Source: Rhodococcus marinonascens NBRC 14363
GTDB lineage: Bacteria > Actinomycetota > Actinomycetes > Mycobacteriales > Mycobacteriaceae
Assembly (NCBI RefSeq): GCF_001894885.1
Contig: NZ_BCXB01000003.1
Location: forward strand, 124,001-188,000
DNA length: 64,000 nucleotides
Direction: 5' to 3'
Below are positions 45,835 to 57,465 of this stretch, piece by piece. The notes under the pieces were generated by a model, which made no database searches, was not told where the DNA came from, and saw nothing but the letters and a program-made list of their open reading frames with translations. Numbering within the stretch: position 1 is the first letter of the stretch; every line of letters begins with the position of its first letter. The position numbers were made by a program, and so were the translations under genes.

Positions 45835-47367
45835 GTGACCCACAACGACCGGACCACCCGCCTCGGACAGGTAGATGTTCGGCGCAAAGCACGGCGTAGT
45901 CGGCTGGCCGGGTTGCGGGCGCCGGTAGCGACCCTTTCAGTGGCGCTGCTCGTCACAACCGGCGTCGGGTGGTGGGGACAGTCGAATCTTGCGAACGGGT
46001 TCGCCACCTCCAACGCGCTCGGCGCGGGCGCCCCTACCTCCACCGGAGGTTCGACGAATATTTTGTTGATGGGACTCGACTCGCGCAAGGACCAGCAGGG
46101 CAACGACCTGCCGCCACAAGTCCTCGACCAACTCCACGCCGGCGACAGCAGCGTCGGCGGCTACAACACAAATACCCTGATCCTCGTGCACGTACCCGGG
46201 GATGGCAGCAGTGCGACGGCGTTCTCGATTCCGCGCGACGACTACGTCGCGGTCAGCGGGATTCCGGGCAACGATCACGTCAAGATCAAAGAGGCGTACG
46301 GCCTGAAGAAGGCTGCTGTCGAAGAGGACCTGCGAGCCCAAGGTGTCACCGACAAGACCACCTTGGAGACCAGGGGCCGCGAGGCGGGCCGAGCCTCCAC
46401 CCTGGCAACCGTTCGTAACCTTGTCGGCGTCCCGATCGACCGGTTCGCTGAGGTCAATTTGGCCGGCTTCTACGACCTCACCACGGCACTCGGTGGAGTG
46501 GACGTGTGCCTCAACCACGCGGTGCAGGATGACTTTTCCGGCGCCAACTTCCCCGCGGGGGACCAAAGGCTTGACGCGGCACAAGCATTGGCGTTTGTTC
46601 GGCAACGCCACGGTCTAGAGAATGGCGACCTCGATCGCACACGCCGCCAGCAGGCCTTCCTGGTGTCGGTGGTGCACGAGTTGGAGAAGTCGGGGACGTT
46701 CTCCAATATCGGCAAGCTCAAAGCCCTCGTTGAGGCGGCACAGACCAACATTGTGTTCTCCTCGGGCTGGAATCTCGTCGACTTCGCCCAGCAGGTCGGC
46801 AAGATCGCGGGGGATCTCGAATTCCAGACCCTGCCCGTGCTGCGGTACGACGTGATCGACGGACAGGACGTGAACATCGTCGACCCCGCCGAGATCAGGT
46901 CACTGGTACGCGCCGCCTTTGGCGACGAGGCGGCAACCCAGACATCAACCGCGAAACCATCGAGCACCGTCGACGTCCTGAACGCCGGTATCACAGACGG
47001 TCTCGCGAGCAAGGTGTCGTCGGCTCTCGGCGGCCTCGGGTACGCCCCCGGAGAGATCGGGAACGACGAGGACGGACCGAGCTTGATCTCCTCGATCTCG
47101 TATGGGGCCGGTGCTGAAGCCGACGCTGACGCCGTTGCTCAGCTGTTAGATCTGTCCGCGACCCCCGACGCGGACGTCTCGTCGGCACACATTCGAGTCG
47201 TTCTCGGATCCGACTTCACCATGCCGGACTCCTTCCAGCCGTCGTGGGGGAGGCAAGAGCTTGGGGCCGCTCAGAGCCCCCTCACATCGACACCCGACGC
47301 AGATGGTGTGGCGCCACCCGATCAAGGCAGCGTCTTCAGCGGAGACGGTGTGCCCTGCGTCAACTGA
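45835..47367 (+). CDS. LytR-CpsA-Psr (LCP) family cell-wall ligase with LytR_C domain
   Basis: LCP proteins attach glycopolymers such as arabinogalactan to peptidoglycan at the outer face of the membrane. The 510-residue product has a basic cytoplasmic start, one transmembrane helix (about residues 30-48: VATLSVALLVTTGVGW), the LCP domain (ILLMGLDSRKDQQG, NTNTLILVHVPGDG, FSIPRDDYV, FAEVNLAGFYDLTTALGGVD, ALAFVRQRHGLENGDLDRTR) with the usual Arg/Asp residues, and a C-terminal LytR_C domain (STVDVLNAGITDGLASKVS). GTG start at 45835. It sits between pnp and the M16 protease, which are direct neighbours in some relatives. Confidence 0.92.
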   Translation: MTHNDRTTRLGQVDVRRKARRSRLAGLRAPVATLSVALLVTTGVGWWGQSNLANGFATSNALGAGAPTSTGGSTNILLMGLDSRKDQQGNDLPPQVLDQLHAGDSSVGGYNTNTLILVHVPGDGSSATAFSIPRDDYVAVSGIPGNDHVKIKEAYGLKKAAVEEDLRAQGVTDKTTLETRGREAGRASTLATVRNLVGVPIDRFAEVNLAGFYDLTTALGGVDVCLNHAVQDDFSGANFPAGDQRLDAAQALAFVRQRHGLENGDLDRTRRQQAFLVSVVHELEKSGTFSNIGKLKALVEAAQTNIVFSSGWNLVDFAQQVGKIAGDLEFQTLPVLRYDVIDGQDVNIVDPAEIRSLVRAAFGDEAATQTSTAKPSSTVDVLNAGITDGLASKVSSALGGLGYAPGEIGNDEDGPSLISSISYGAGAEADADAVAQLLDLSATPDADVSSAHIRVVLGSDFTMPDSFQPSWGRQELGAAQSPLTSTPDADGVAPPDQGSVFSGDGVPCVN

Positions 47368-47504
47368 CCGTGCGCGCCGTCGCCCATCGTGGCTACAAGT
47401 AGGGGCACGAGCACACTGTAGAGGCTGGTGAGCGACGGTCGGGTGCCACGTGTAAAGTTTTGCGTTCGAAGACTCCCAGCTTTCGAGGACTACTGAATCA
47501 CTAC

Positions 47505-48851
47505 ATGGCCAAGACTGATCGCAATCGCGCTGCGTTGCTGACCCAAGCACCCAACCTGGCCGAACCGGACGCCGGAGTCAGGCGCACTGTGCTTCCCGGT
47601 GGGCTCCGGGTCGTCACCGAATTCGTCCCCGGCGTTCGATCCGCGTCCGTGGGTGTCTGGGTGGGCGTCGGCTCTCGCGACGAGCAACCGACGGTCGCGG
47701 GCGCCGCACATTTTCTCGAACACCTACTGTTCAAGGCCACCCCGTCGCGCACTGCCCTTGACATCGCACAGGTGATGGATGGTGTCGGCGGAGAACTCAA
47801 TGCCTTCACGTCCAAGGAGCACACGTGTTTCTATGCGCACGTGCTCGATGACGACTTGGCCCTCGCCGTCGACCTGGTCAGCGACGTGGTCCTGCGGGGC
47901 CGTTGCCGGTCGTCCGACGTAGACGTGGAACGTCAGGTTGTCCTGGAAGAGATCGCGATGCGCGACGACGATCCGGAAGACCTGCTCGGCGACGCCTTCC
48001 TGACCGCGCTCTACGGTGACCACCCGGTGGGTCGTCCGGTGATCGGCAGCGTCGAGTCCATCGAGTCGATGACGAGAACGCAACTCCACTCCTTCCATGT
48101 GCGCCGCTACACGCCGCCGCGCATGGTGGTGGCCGTCGCAGGCAACGTGGAGCATGAACCAACGGTCGAGTTGGTGCGGCGTGCATTCGCCGGGCACATC
48201 GAGTCGGTGTCCGAACCTGTGCCGCGCCGCGCCGGAACGCTACGTCTGCGGACCGAGCCGACTCTCAGCTTGACCAATCGGGACAGCGAGCAGGTCCACC
48301 TCTCACTGGGGGTGCGCGCGTTCGGCCGGCACGAGTCGCACCGGTGGGCGCTGTCGGTGCTCAACGCCGCGGTCGGGGGCGGGCTCAGTTCCAGGCTTTT
48401 CCAGGAAGTTCGGGAGATCCGCGGTTTGGCATACTCGGTGTATTCGAGCATCGACACGTTTTCCGACACCGGTGCATTCTCCATCTACGCAGGGTGCCAG
48501 CCAGAGAACCTCGGGGAGGTCGCCGCGGTGATCCGCGAAGTACTGTCGAATGTCGCCTCCGAGGGCATCTCCGACGCAGAGTGCGCCCGCGCCAAGGGGT
48601 CGTTGCGGGGCGGTCTGGTTCTGGGACTGGAAGATTCGGGCTCCCGGATGCACCGCATCGGTCGGAGTGAACTGAACTACGGCAATCACCGCAGCATCAC
48701 CGAGACCTTGGCCAAGATCGACGCGGTCACCACGGACGAGGTTCGCGACGTCGCGAGGGTGCTACTGCAACGTTCGTTCGGGGCCGCCGTGGTCGGACCG
48801 TATCGGCGCAAGCGAGACCTTCCGGCTTCGGTGCGGGGCATCGTCCGCTGA
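47505..48851 (+). CDS. pepR: M16-family zinc peptidase (PepR-like)
   Basis: A 448-residue insulinase-like metallopeptidase. The inverted zinc motif HFLEH is at residues 69-73 in AAHFLEHLLFKAT, with the distal glutamate in the segment VDVERQVVLEEIAMRDDDPE. The C-terminal half has the inactive M16 repeat (GGGLSSRLFQEVREIRGLAY). The ATG at 47505 is preferred over upstream codons. Family members downstream of pnp are called PepR in mycobacteria; substrates are unknown. Confidence 0.9.
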   Translation: MAKTDRNRAALLTQAPNLAEPDAGVRRTVLPGGLRVVTEFVPGVRSASVGVWVGVGSRDEQPTVAGAAHFLEHLLFKATPSRTALDIAQVMDGVGGELNAFTSKEHTCFYAHVLDDDLALAVDLVSDVVLRGRCRSSDVDVERQVVLEEIAMRDDDPEDLLGDAFLTALYGDHPVGRPVIGSVESIESMTRTQLHSFHVRRYTPPRMVVAVAGNVEHEPTVELVRRAFAGHIESVSEPVPRRAGTLRLRTEPTLSLTNRDSEQVHLSLGVRAFGRHESHRWALSVLNAAVGGGLSSRLFQEVREIRGLAYSVYSSIDTFSDTGAFSIYAGCQPENLGEVAAVIREVLSNVASEGISDAECARAKGSLRGGLVLGLEDSGSRMHRIGRSELNYGNHRSITETLAKIDAVTTDEVRDVARVLLQRSFGAAVVGPYRRKRDLPASVRGIVR

Positions 48852-48883
48852 CGAGTTCGCTGACCGAGGAGGAGAAGCCCGAG

Positions 48884-51344
<2,461 letters not shown>

Positions 51345-51360
51345 ACGCGGGCGTACGCTG

Positions 51361-51420
51361 ATGTCCTCCAAACCGATGTCCTCCAAACCGATGTCCTCCA
51401 AACCGATGTTCACCAAGCTG
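51361..51420. repeat. 15-bp tandem repeats, each starting ATG
   Basis: ATGTCCTCCAAACCG is repeated three times (51361-51405), followed by a diverged fourth unit ATGTTCACCAAGCTG. The period of 15 keeps one reading frame (MSSKP repeated), but the frame continues into the flavodoxin-like gene in a different phase and I do not call it a gene. Confidence 0.9.
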
Positions 51421-51511
51421 ATGGATTCCTGTTCGGGACACCAGCGAACTTTGGGAATATGTCAGGGGCGCTCGAGCACAATTAGGTCAACTAGCGGAAT
51501 ACTTGGATCAG

Positions 51512-51964
51512 ATGCCACGACTGTTGATCGTTCACCACACTCCATCTCCATACACGCAGGAGATGTTCGAGGCGTTGCTCTCCGGCGCAACCGCTCCTGA
51601 GATCGAGGGCGTCGAGGTCGTGCGCCGACCGGCACTCACGGTCTCACCGGCCGACATGCTGGAGGCGGACGGCTACGTGCTCGGTACCCCGGCCAATCTC
51701 GGGTACATGAGCGGCGCACTGAAGCACGCGTTCGACATGTGCTACTACCCGTGCCTGGACTCGACGCGCGGGCGACCGTTCGGCCTGTATATCCACGGCA
51801 ACGAGGGTACCGAGGGAGCCGCGAGGGGCGTCGATTCCATCACGACCGGGCTGGGTTGGGTGAAAGCCGCTGAGACCGTGGTGGTGTCGGGAAAACCGAG
51901 CACGGCCGACATCGAATCATGCTGGGAACTCGGCGCAACGGTCGCCGCACGACTGATGGGATGA
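51512..51964 (+). CDS. Flavodoxin-like/NAD(P)H-dependent FMN reductase family protein
   Basis: A 150-residue flavodoxin-fold protein: LLIVHHTPSPYTQEMFEALL (phosphate loop), ADGYVLGTPANLGYMSGALK and PFGLYIHGNEGTEGAARGVD. It lacks long insertions and would bind FMN. It corresponds to Rv2771c next to Rv2772c in mycobacteria. ATG at 51512 is chosen over TTG 51503 because it starts directly before the first strand. The redox partner is unknown. Confidence 0.8.
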   Translation: MPRLLIVHHTPSPYTQEMFEALLSGATAPEIEGVEVVRRPALTVSPADMLEADGYVLGTPANLGYMSGALKHAFDMCYYPCLDSTRGRPFGLYIHGNEGTEGAARGVDSITTGLGWVKAAETVVVSGKPSTADIESCWELGATVAARLMG

Positions 51965-52040
51965 CGGTGCGGCAGAGACTCCCGCACTGTCCAGGCTCGG
52001 GTGCCGTTTCCCACCGATACGAGTTGCCACGCGCGACAAC

Positions 52041-52239
52041 TTGTACGGGCCGATCGGTCTGCTCCAAATCGAGGCCCGCTTCCCGGCGTGGCTCGATGCA
52101 AACGGCGGTCCGGTGCTGCTCGCCGACCAGGATCGTGGACGAGGCACGAGCCGAATTCGAAGCAGCCGTCCGACTCACCGGCAACGGACGGGAGCAGGTG
52201 CTTTTGTGGCGCCGGGCCGCGGCACTCGCAGGCGGGTGA
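52041..52239 (+). pseudogene. Relic of an ECF-type RNA polymerase sigma factor (C-terminal part)
   Basis: In one frame the sequence reads LYGPIGLLQIEARFPAWLDA and GGPVLLADQDRGR, a pattern like the GLLAL...LLxDQDR region of ECF sigma factors with a DUF6596 domain. It then shifts frame to DEARAEFEAAVRLTGNGREQ and VLLWRRAAALAGG, stopping at 52239, which resembles the extreme C-terminus of the same family. The DNA-binding regions are missing and the middle is deleted. The whole 385-bp gap between the flavodoxin and cutinase genes holds no intact gene. Confidence 0.5.
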
Positions 52240-52349
52240 GCGCCCCGATGTAACACTGCAGCCCTGATCGGCGACATTCCCCCTGACGTGACGCGCGGTG
52301 CAGCGTTTGCCCGTGCGTCGACTGCCGGTCTGGTTTCGGGGAGTGGACA

Positions 52350-54101
52350 TTGACTATCGACGGTTTCTTGGTGCGGCACCGGATTGCGACTCGGGTGTTC
52401 ACCCGGGTCGCGTTGGGGGTGGTGCTGCTGGTGGGTTTGACGTGGGCCCTGTGGCCTGCATCGACGCGCACCGACGACGCCGCGTTGGTGGCGTCGACCA
52501 CCGAATGCCACGACATGGTCACCGTCTCGATCGCCGGCCGCGGTGACACGCCCCGAGCGGGCACCACCAGGATGCTCGTCGACGAGAACGGCAACGAACT
52601 GCCCGCGGCGTCTGCGGACGATTACGAGAGCCCGTGGATCGATCAGGCGGCCAACGCACCGATTGGCGCCGTCGATCCTGACTCGTACGCCGCTATGTAC
52701 ATCGCGTACCCGGCGGACATGTCCAGCTACGAAGACGCGGTGAACACCGGTGTCGCGAACACCGAAGAGGTGATGAAAGCGATCCGCTTCTCGTGCCCGG
52801 ACACCCAGTTCGCGATCGTCGGCTACAGCGAGGGGGCCGATGTGGCCCGCCGTGTCGCGATGAACGTCGGCCACCAGGAAGCCGGTGCGGACGGCGAATA
52901 CGGGATCGTGAATCCGAGCGACGTCGTCGGTGTCGTCATCCTCGCCGACGCCGGACGCGCCGACGGTCAGGGTCCCTTCCCCGGCGCGGAGAACCCCTTC
53001 GCCAATCCAGACGGATTCGACCAGCAGTACCAGAGCGGCGATAACCCCGTTTCCGGCCAGGGTGCGCTGCCGGACACCGGCGGCTCGGATTTCGGCGACC
53101 TGAACGGCCGGATCGCCTCGTTCTGCTCCGAGGGCGACCTCACCTGCGCGGCACCACAGAACATTTCTCTGTTGCAGCTGGTCATCAACGTCGGCCGACA
53201 GCTCGACGTCGACGCACTCGAAACCGAACAGTTGACCCCGGCGACGGGCATCGACGTCGCGACTGTCGTGTCCCGGATCGCGCTCGACGCATTCGCGGAC
53301 ATCAAGTCGCAGCCCGACTGGATGCAGGGCGACGAGACTTTCCTGAACGTGCTGCTGAAGGTGTCGGATCCGTCGTACACCGGACCCGCTGAGACGCTGA
53401 CGCCGACCACGGACCAGGCCGACGCCTCGGGCATTCCGGGTGCGACTCCGGTGTCGGGAGAGCTGGATTCGATCTCGGCAGAGGAGATGTCGCCGCTCGC
53501 ATACCTACCGGAAAAGCTGTTCAATGAAGTCATCGGCCTGATTGTGACGAATCAGAACACGATCCCGGTGGTCATGAGCGACCCGTACCAGCTGACGCTC
53601 GGCCCCGACGTCGGGCACCACTTCGACTACTGGCGCGACGCCGATCCCGAGAACGGCAAGTCGTTGACCTCCGCCGACTACGCGGCGGCATGGTTGACCC
53701 ACCTCGCAGAGCAGGCTCAAGCCGGTGAGCGGTTGGACCCGTCGGCGAAGCTCAGCCCGACCGAGCTGTCGGAGGCATTGGAGGAGGTGGCGGCCACCTC
53801 GGCTGCAGCGTCCTCAGCGGCATCGTCTGGCGCGTCGCCGTCGGCCACACCCACGGGTGCGTCGTCGTCGGCCGCGACCATCACGACTCCGGTTCCCACG
53901 TCGGCCGCGCTGTCCTCTGCAGCGTCGTCGTCGGCCGCTCCCGCCGAGGCCACGACGGGTAGTGCCCCTGCCGCCACAGCGGCACCAAGCAACACCGACG
54001 CGGCTACGCAGCAGCAGCCGACGACCACCGAGACCACGACGAAGACACCGGTGGCGAGCGAGTCGATCTCACCTACTACGACCTCGGCGCCGGTGGGGTA
54101 G
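52350..54101 (+). CDS. Cutinase-family exported serine esterase with Ser/Ala/Thr-rich tail
   Basis: A 583-residue exported protein. One hydrophobic segment at about 19-36 (VALGVVLLVGLTWALW) acts as signal or anchor. The cutinase domain follows: Cys in TTECHDMVTVSIAGRGDTP, nucleophile Ser160 in IVGYSEGADVARR, Cys-Asp part FCSEGDLTCA and the histidine in DVGHHFDYW. After about residue 470 there is a long Ala/Ser/Thr/Pro tail, probably a wall-spanning linker. Relatives are triacylglycerol or mycolate-ester hydrolases of the envelope. TTG start at 52350 with GGGGAG nearby; upstream alternatives are not clear. Confidence 0.85.
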   Translation: MTIDGFLVRHRIATRVFTRVALGVVLLVGLTWALWPASTRTDDAALVASTTECHDMVTVSIAGRGDTPRAGTTRMLVDENGNELPAASADDYESPWIDQAANAPIGAVDPDSYAAMYIAYPADMSSYEDAVNTGVANTEEVMKAIRFSCPDTQFAIVGYSEGADVARRVAMNVGHQEAGADGEYGIVNPSDVVGVVILADAGRADGQGPFPGAENPFANPDGFDQQYQSGDNPVSGQGALPDTGGSDFGDLNGRIASFCSEGDLTCAAPQNISLLQLVINVGRQLDVDALETEQLTPATGIDVATVVSRIALDAFADIKSQPDWMQGDETFLNVLLKVSDPSYTGPAETLTPTTDQADASGIPGATPVSGELDSISAEEMSPLAYLPEKLFNEVIGLIVTNQNTIPVVMSDPYQLTLGPDVGHHFDYWRDADPENGKSLTSADYAAAWLTHLAEQAQAGERLDPSAKLSPTELSEALEEVAATSAAASSAASSGASPSATPTGASSSAATITTPVPTSAALSSAASSSAAPAEATTGSAPAATAAPSNTDAATQQQPTTTETTTKTPVASESISPTTTSAPVG

Positions 54102-54149
54102 CCGCGTCGGGACCTTCGGTGGCCTCACGTGTTTCCGCAAGCCGCGTCG

Positions 54150-54366
54150 GAGCCCGCGCAGGAGGTCCACCGCTACGCGACCGAACATCTCGGCGCAAGC
54201 CCGGTTCTTCTGGGGCGATGGGGGAAATCCTAGTGAGGGCTCCCTCTCGCAGCTTCTCGGCGGCGAGACCGCATCCCCTGGGTTAGAGCAGGTCATGGTC
54301 CTCGCCAAGTTCTTTCACGTGCCGCTGGACTACTTCGCAGGCGGTGACCCGTGTCAGGATTACCAG
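54150..54366 (+). pseudogene. Relic of an XRE-family (EspR-like) HTH regulator
   Basis: Fragments EVHRYATEHLGASPVL (frame one) and SLSQLLGGETASPGLEQVMV followed by LAKFFHVPLDYFAGGDP (frame two) match the HTH and the FFGVPxxYF hallmark of actinobacterial XRE regulators. A frameshift divides them and the N-terminus is missing. It lies just after the cutinase gene; the rest of the 305-bp gap is empty. Confidence 0.5.
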
Positions 54367-54406
54367 GGGTCGAGGAACCACTCGGGAAGAAAAGGGGTAA
54401 GCGGTC

Positions 54407-55009
54407 TCAGTAGAGTGCTGTCACCACTGTGTATGTCATCGGTGCCACGATCAAGCCCGTGGCTGTTCCGGCCAATACCTGTGTCAGCGTGTGATCGCGT
54501 AGATGCAGTCGCGCCCAGCCGATCACCGGAGTAAGCGCCAACAGCAGCCACCACCAGGGCGAGATGGCCAGACCGATTATTGCGACCGATCCGGACCAAA
54601 CGGCGGTGTGTACTGAAGCCTTGATGTGAACGATCGAGGTCCACACCCCGATCGCCAGCAAAGTTGCCAGGCCCGCGATAGTTAGGCCGACGGTTTGTTC
54701 TGGAGCGCCGAACGCGAGCTGAAGCACCAGTGCGGCTGCCACGAGAACCAAAATCGCCACGATGACGCGATGTCTCTGGTCATGCTGGGTGACGTGATGA
54801 TCGCCGACGCGATCGCGGCTCATCTCCCACAGGATCATCAGCATCGGTAAAACACCGGAGAACAACGCCACCACGGCACCCCACAGCCAGCTCCCGGCGT
54901 ACACGCCGACTAGAAGTGACGCAGCAATGTTTACAGTCCACGGAGCGGCAATCTCGGTCAGCACCCGAGCCATGACATGGGCTGATCTGGCTCCTACCAA
55001 AGTGGTCAC
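54407..55009 (-). CDS. PAP2-superfamily-like membrane phosphatase
   Basis: A 200-residue protein with about six hydrophobic helices. Residues near the end match PAP2 motifs 2 and 3: IKASVHTAVWSG (SxHxA form) and GWARLHLRDHTLTQVLAGTA (RxxLxxHxxxxV). Motif 1 (KxxxxxxRP) is degenerate (RDRVGDHHVTQHDQRHR), which is also seen in actinobacterial members. Substrate may be a polyprenyl phosphate or lipid. It is convergent with the XRE relic and divergent from the YcaQ gene. Confidence 0.65.
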   Translation of the reverse strand: MTTLVGARSAHVMARVLTEIAAPWTVNIAASLLVGVYAGSWLWGAVVALFSGVLPMLMILWEMSRDRVGDHHVTQHDQRHRVIVAILVLVAAALVLQLAFGAPEQTVGLTIAGLATLLAIGVWTSIVHIKASVHTAVWSGSVAIIGLAISPWWWLLLALTPVIGWARLHLRDHTLTQVLAGTATGLIVAPMTYTVVTALY

Positions 55010-55174
55010 CGGCGTAGCCTTTCGTATTCGTGACCGATTTGTCGAACCCGGTGCATCTCAGTGGCTTGATCCGGCGAGCATGGGGAGCTGATATGACAGA
55101 GAGGGCATGAGGCCCAGTCTCCTTCTCGGAAACCGGGTGTTAACTGCGGCGTTCATGCAACAGAAAGAGAGCCC

Positions 55175-56413
55175 ATGATCAGGCGTGAAATGACGGCTGC
55201 TGCGGCCCGGAGATCGGCGCTCTGGGCGCAGGGCTTCGGCGACAACAAGCCGGCCGCGGCGCCGACTCGAAGACACGTCCGGTCGATCCTCGATCGGGTG
55301 CGGCTGTTTCAGATCGACTCGGTCTCGGTGTTGGTGCGCGCCCACTACGTCCCGCTGTTCAGCCGTCTGGGCGAGTACGACCGCGGATTGGTCGACTCGG
55401 CGGCATGGTCGCACACCTCCCGAGCGCCGCGCATACTGACCGAGTACTGGGCGCACGAGGCCGCGTTCATCCCGATCGAGGACTGGCCGCTGATGCGCTG
55501 GCGAATGCACCGATACCGGCGGGGGCGGTACTCGGGCGAGGCCCGGGCGCTCGACCGAAATCCGGCCCTCGCCGCGGACGTTCTGGATGTGATCGGTGCG
55601 GTGGGTGCGTGCAGCGCCGGCGACCTCGAGAAGCGCCTCGGGGTCGACCGGATCGATCGCAAGGGTTCGTGGTGGGATCGCAGCGACACCAAAGTGGTGT
55701 GCGAGCAGTTGTTCGCTTCCGGCGCACTCGCGGTGGGCAAGAGGGTTGCGTTTACTCGCCACTACGACCTCACAGAGCGCGTCCTGCCGAAATCGATTCT
55801 TGCCGAGGAGGTTCCGGCGGACGATGCGATACGGGGTCTCGTACAGCGATCCGCGCGGGCTCTGGGCGTTGCCACCGAGTCGGACCTGCGCGACTATTAC
55901 CGCCTATCCAAAGCGCAGACGGTGCCGGCCATCGAGGATCTCGTCGAGGATGGGGTGCTCGAACGGGTGAGGGTCCGTGGCTGGGACGCACCGGCATTCC
56001 TACACCGCGACGTACGCGTACCGCGCCAGATGGACGTGGCCGCGTTGCTGTGCCCATTCGATCCGCTGGTTTTCTGCCGTCCCAGAACGGAGCGGATCTT
56101 CGGTTTCCGCTATCGCCTGGAGATCTACACTCCCGCTCACAAACGAGTACACGGATACTACGTCTTTCCGTTCCTACTGAACGGCGAATTGGTGGCGAGG
56201 GTAGATCTCGCGGCGAACCGGGCTTCGGGGGTACTCGAAGTACGGTCTGCCTTCGTGGAATTCGATCAGTGCCCGGAGCGGGTGGTAGAAGCTCTACTTC
56301 CCGAACTGCAAAGGATGGCAACGTGGTTGGGGCTGGACGAGGTCAGGGTGAACGACCAGGGTGACCTCGGTGCCCTCCTCGCGGTCGAGGCGACCCGACC
56401 GCGAGGAGCCTAG
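55175..56413 (+). CDS. YcaQ/winged-helix DNA glycosylase family protein
   Basis: A 412-residue protein of the HTH_42 (YcaQ) family. The catalytic Q-x-D motif is QID at residues 46-48 in LFQIDSVSVLVRAHYVPLFS. Other family segments: EYWAHEAAFIPIEDWPLMRW, ALLCPFDPLVFCRPRTERIF and VHGYYVFPFLLNGELVARVD. E. coli YcaQ removes interstrand cross-links and alkylated bases, and relatives protect antibiotic producers from self-damage. ATG at 55175 is the first codon before conserved sequence. Followed by overlapping hairpins. Confidence 0.85.
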   Translation: MIRREMTAAAARRSALWAQGFGDNKPAAAPTRRHVRSILDRVRLFQIDSVSVLVRAHYVPLFSRLGEYDRGLVDSAAWSHTSRAPRILTEYWAHEAAFIPIEDWPLMRWRMHRYRRGRYSGEARALDRNPALAADVLDVIGAVGACSAGDLEKRLGVDRIDRKGSWWDRSDTKVVCEQLFASGALAVGKRVAFTRHYDLTERVLPKSILAEEVPADDAIRGLVQRSARALGVATESDLRDYYRLSKAQTVPAIEDLVEDGVLERVRVRGWDAPAFLHRDVRVPRQMDVAALLCPFDPLVFCRPRTERIFGFRYRLEIYTPAHKRVHGYYVFPFLLNGELVARVDLAANRASGVLEVRSAFVEFDQCPERVVEALLPELQRMATWLGLDEVRVNDQGDLGALLAVEATRPRGA

Positions 56414-56433
56414 TCGACGACCGCGAGGAGGGC
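56372..56433. terminator. Convergent-gene terminator with alternative stems
   Basis: GCCCTCCTCGCGGTCG (56372-56387) can pair with CGACCGCGAGGAGGGC (56418-56433, 16 bp) or with the shorter CGACCGCGAGGAG at 56396-56408. The region spans the ends of two convergent genes. Confidence 0.55.
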
Positions 56434-56439
56434 AGAGAA

Positions 56440-56874
56440 TTACAGGCTCTCGACGAACTTCGTCAGGCCCTTGCTGGCGGTCTCGAGTGCGGTCTTCTGC
56501 GCCTTCTTTACGAGGAATCCGGGCAGTGGGATCTTTGGATCGATCGTCAACTCGAACGTCACCTTCGTGCCCGTACCGGACTTGGTGAGGACGTACGAAC
56601 CGTCCTGCGTGTTTTGCTGACCACTCTCGACGAGGTGCCACGACACGGTGTCGTCGCCATCGAACGTGTACTCGACCACCTGCTCGTCGTTGATGCCGAG
56701 GATCGAGACGCTCATCCGGACACGGTCGGGACGCCCGTCGTCGTGCGTGCTCTCGATGGTGACCGACTTATGGGGCGACGACCACTCGGGCAGGCGGTCT
56801 ACAGCAGCAATCGCGGCCATTACCGTGGCCGGATCTGCCTTGATTTCGAATTCTTTGACGCCGGAAACGGCCAT
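56440..56874 (-). CDS. SRPBCC-family protein (polyketide cyclase/START-like)
   Basis: A 144-residue protein with the SRPBCC fold signatures: VKEFEIKADPATVMAAIAAV at the start, LPEWSSPHKSVTI, and the C-terminal helix AQKTALETASKGLTKFVESL. Such proteins bind hydrophobic ligands or act as coenzyme-Q-binding or lipid proteins. No catalytic residues can be assigned. The gene is convergent with the YcaQ gene and is separate from the neighbouring RHH gene (102 bp). Confidence 0.85.
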   Translation of the reverse strand: MAVSGVKEFEIKADPATVMAAIAAVDRLPEWSSPHKSVTIESTHDDGRPDRVRMSVSILGINDEQVVEYTFDGDDTVSWHLVESGQQNTQDGSYVLTKSGTGTKVTFELTIDPKIPLPGFLVKKAQKTALETASKGLTKFVESL

Positions 56875-56976
56875 ATTCTTCGCTCCTTCGAGCCCATGGC
56901 GACTCTCACCGTGTGGCTGATGCGACGTAATTACATCACCGTTGCCGTTGGGCGCGCGGAGTGAGTGCTCGCGTGC

Positions 56977-57465
56977 TCAGTATTCGTCCCTGCTGTTGCG
57001 GCGAATCTGATCATCGAGGGCGCCTTTGACCGCCTGCGAAACCCAGGAATTGAGTGACACGCCGTTTTGGGACGCGGCTTCCTCTGCCTTCGATTTGATC
57101 TGATCCATCAAACGCAGCGTGACGCGGCTGATGTCACCGGTGGCGTCATCGATGGCGGCGCCGATGTCCTCGGCCGTCGCATTCCGCTCGCCCCCGCCCT
57201 CGGGGTTGGCTTTGGGGTTGGCGCAGGTGCGGTGCACCTCGACTGCGACCTCGGTTCCGTCCGATCGCAAAGCGACGGTGCGATTGCCCAGTTCGGTAGA
57301 CACCTCACCGGCGAACTCCGTGAGTACGGACAGGAGAATCAGTCGAGTCGCGGGCTCGACGGCAGCGGCGAGAGCCGTCGCCGTCGCCCGAGTCTGCTCG
57401 TCGCCGAGCGCGGCTGCAGAGTTCAAATCGTCTCGCAGCCGGGAGACGTAGTTGTCGAGGTCCAT
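56977..57465 (-). CDS. HicB-like protein with C-terminal RHH motif
   Basis: A 162-residue protein. The N-terminal 80 residues are helical and unfamiliar (LDNYVSRLRDDLNSAAALGD). The C-terminal segment RVTLRLMDQIKSKAEEAASQ followed by NGVSLNSWVSQAVKGAL is a ribbon-helix-helix pattern like HicB/Arc antitoxins. No HicA-type toxin ORF is adjacent, so a toxin-antitoxin call is not supported; it may be a stand-alone regulator. Confidence 0.7.
   Translation of the reverse strand: MDLDNYVSRLRDDLNSAAALGDEQTRATATALAAAVEPATRLILLSVLTEFAGEVSTELGNRTVALRSDGTEVAVEVHRTCANPKANPEGGGERNATAEDIGAAIDDATGDISRVTLRLMDQIKSKAEEAASQNGVSLNSWVSQAVKGALDDQIRRNSRDEY

Noticed and set aside
51361-51600. ORF with MSSKP repeats as a gene
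   Set aside because: It overlaps the flavodoxin-like gene in another frame and beyond the repeats shows no protein-like composition.
56977-57465. HicB-like gene as half of a toxin-antitoxin pair
   Set aside because: No small toxin ORF lies on either side in the correct orientation.
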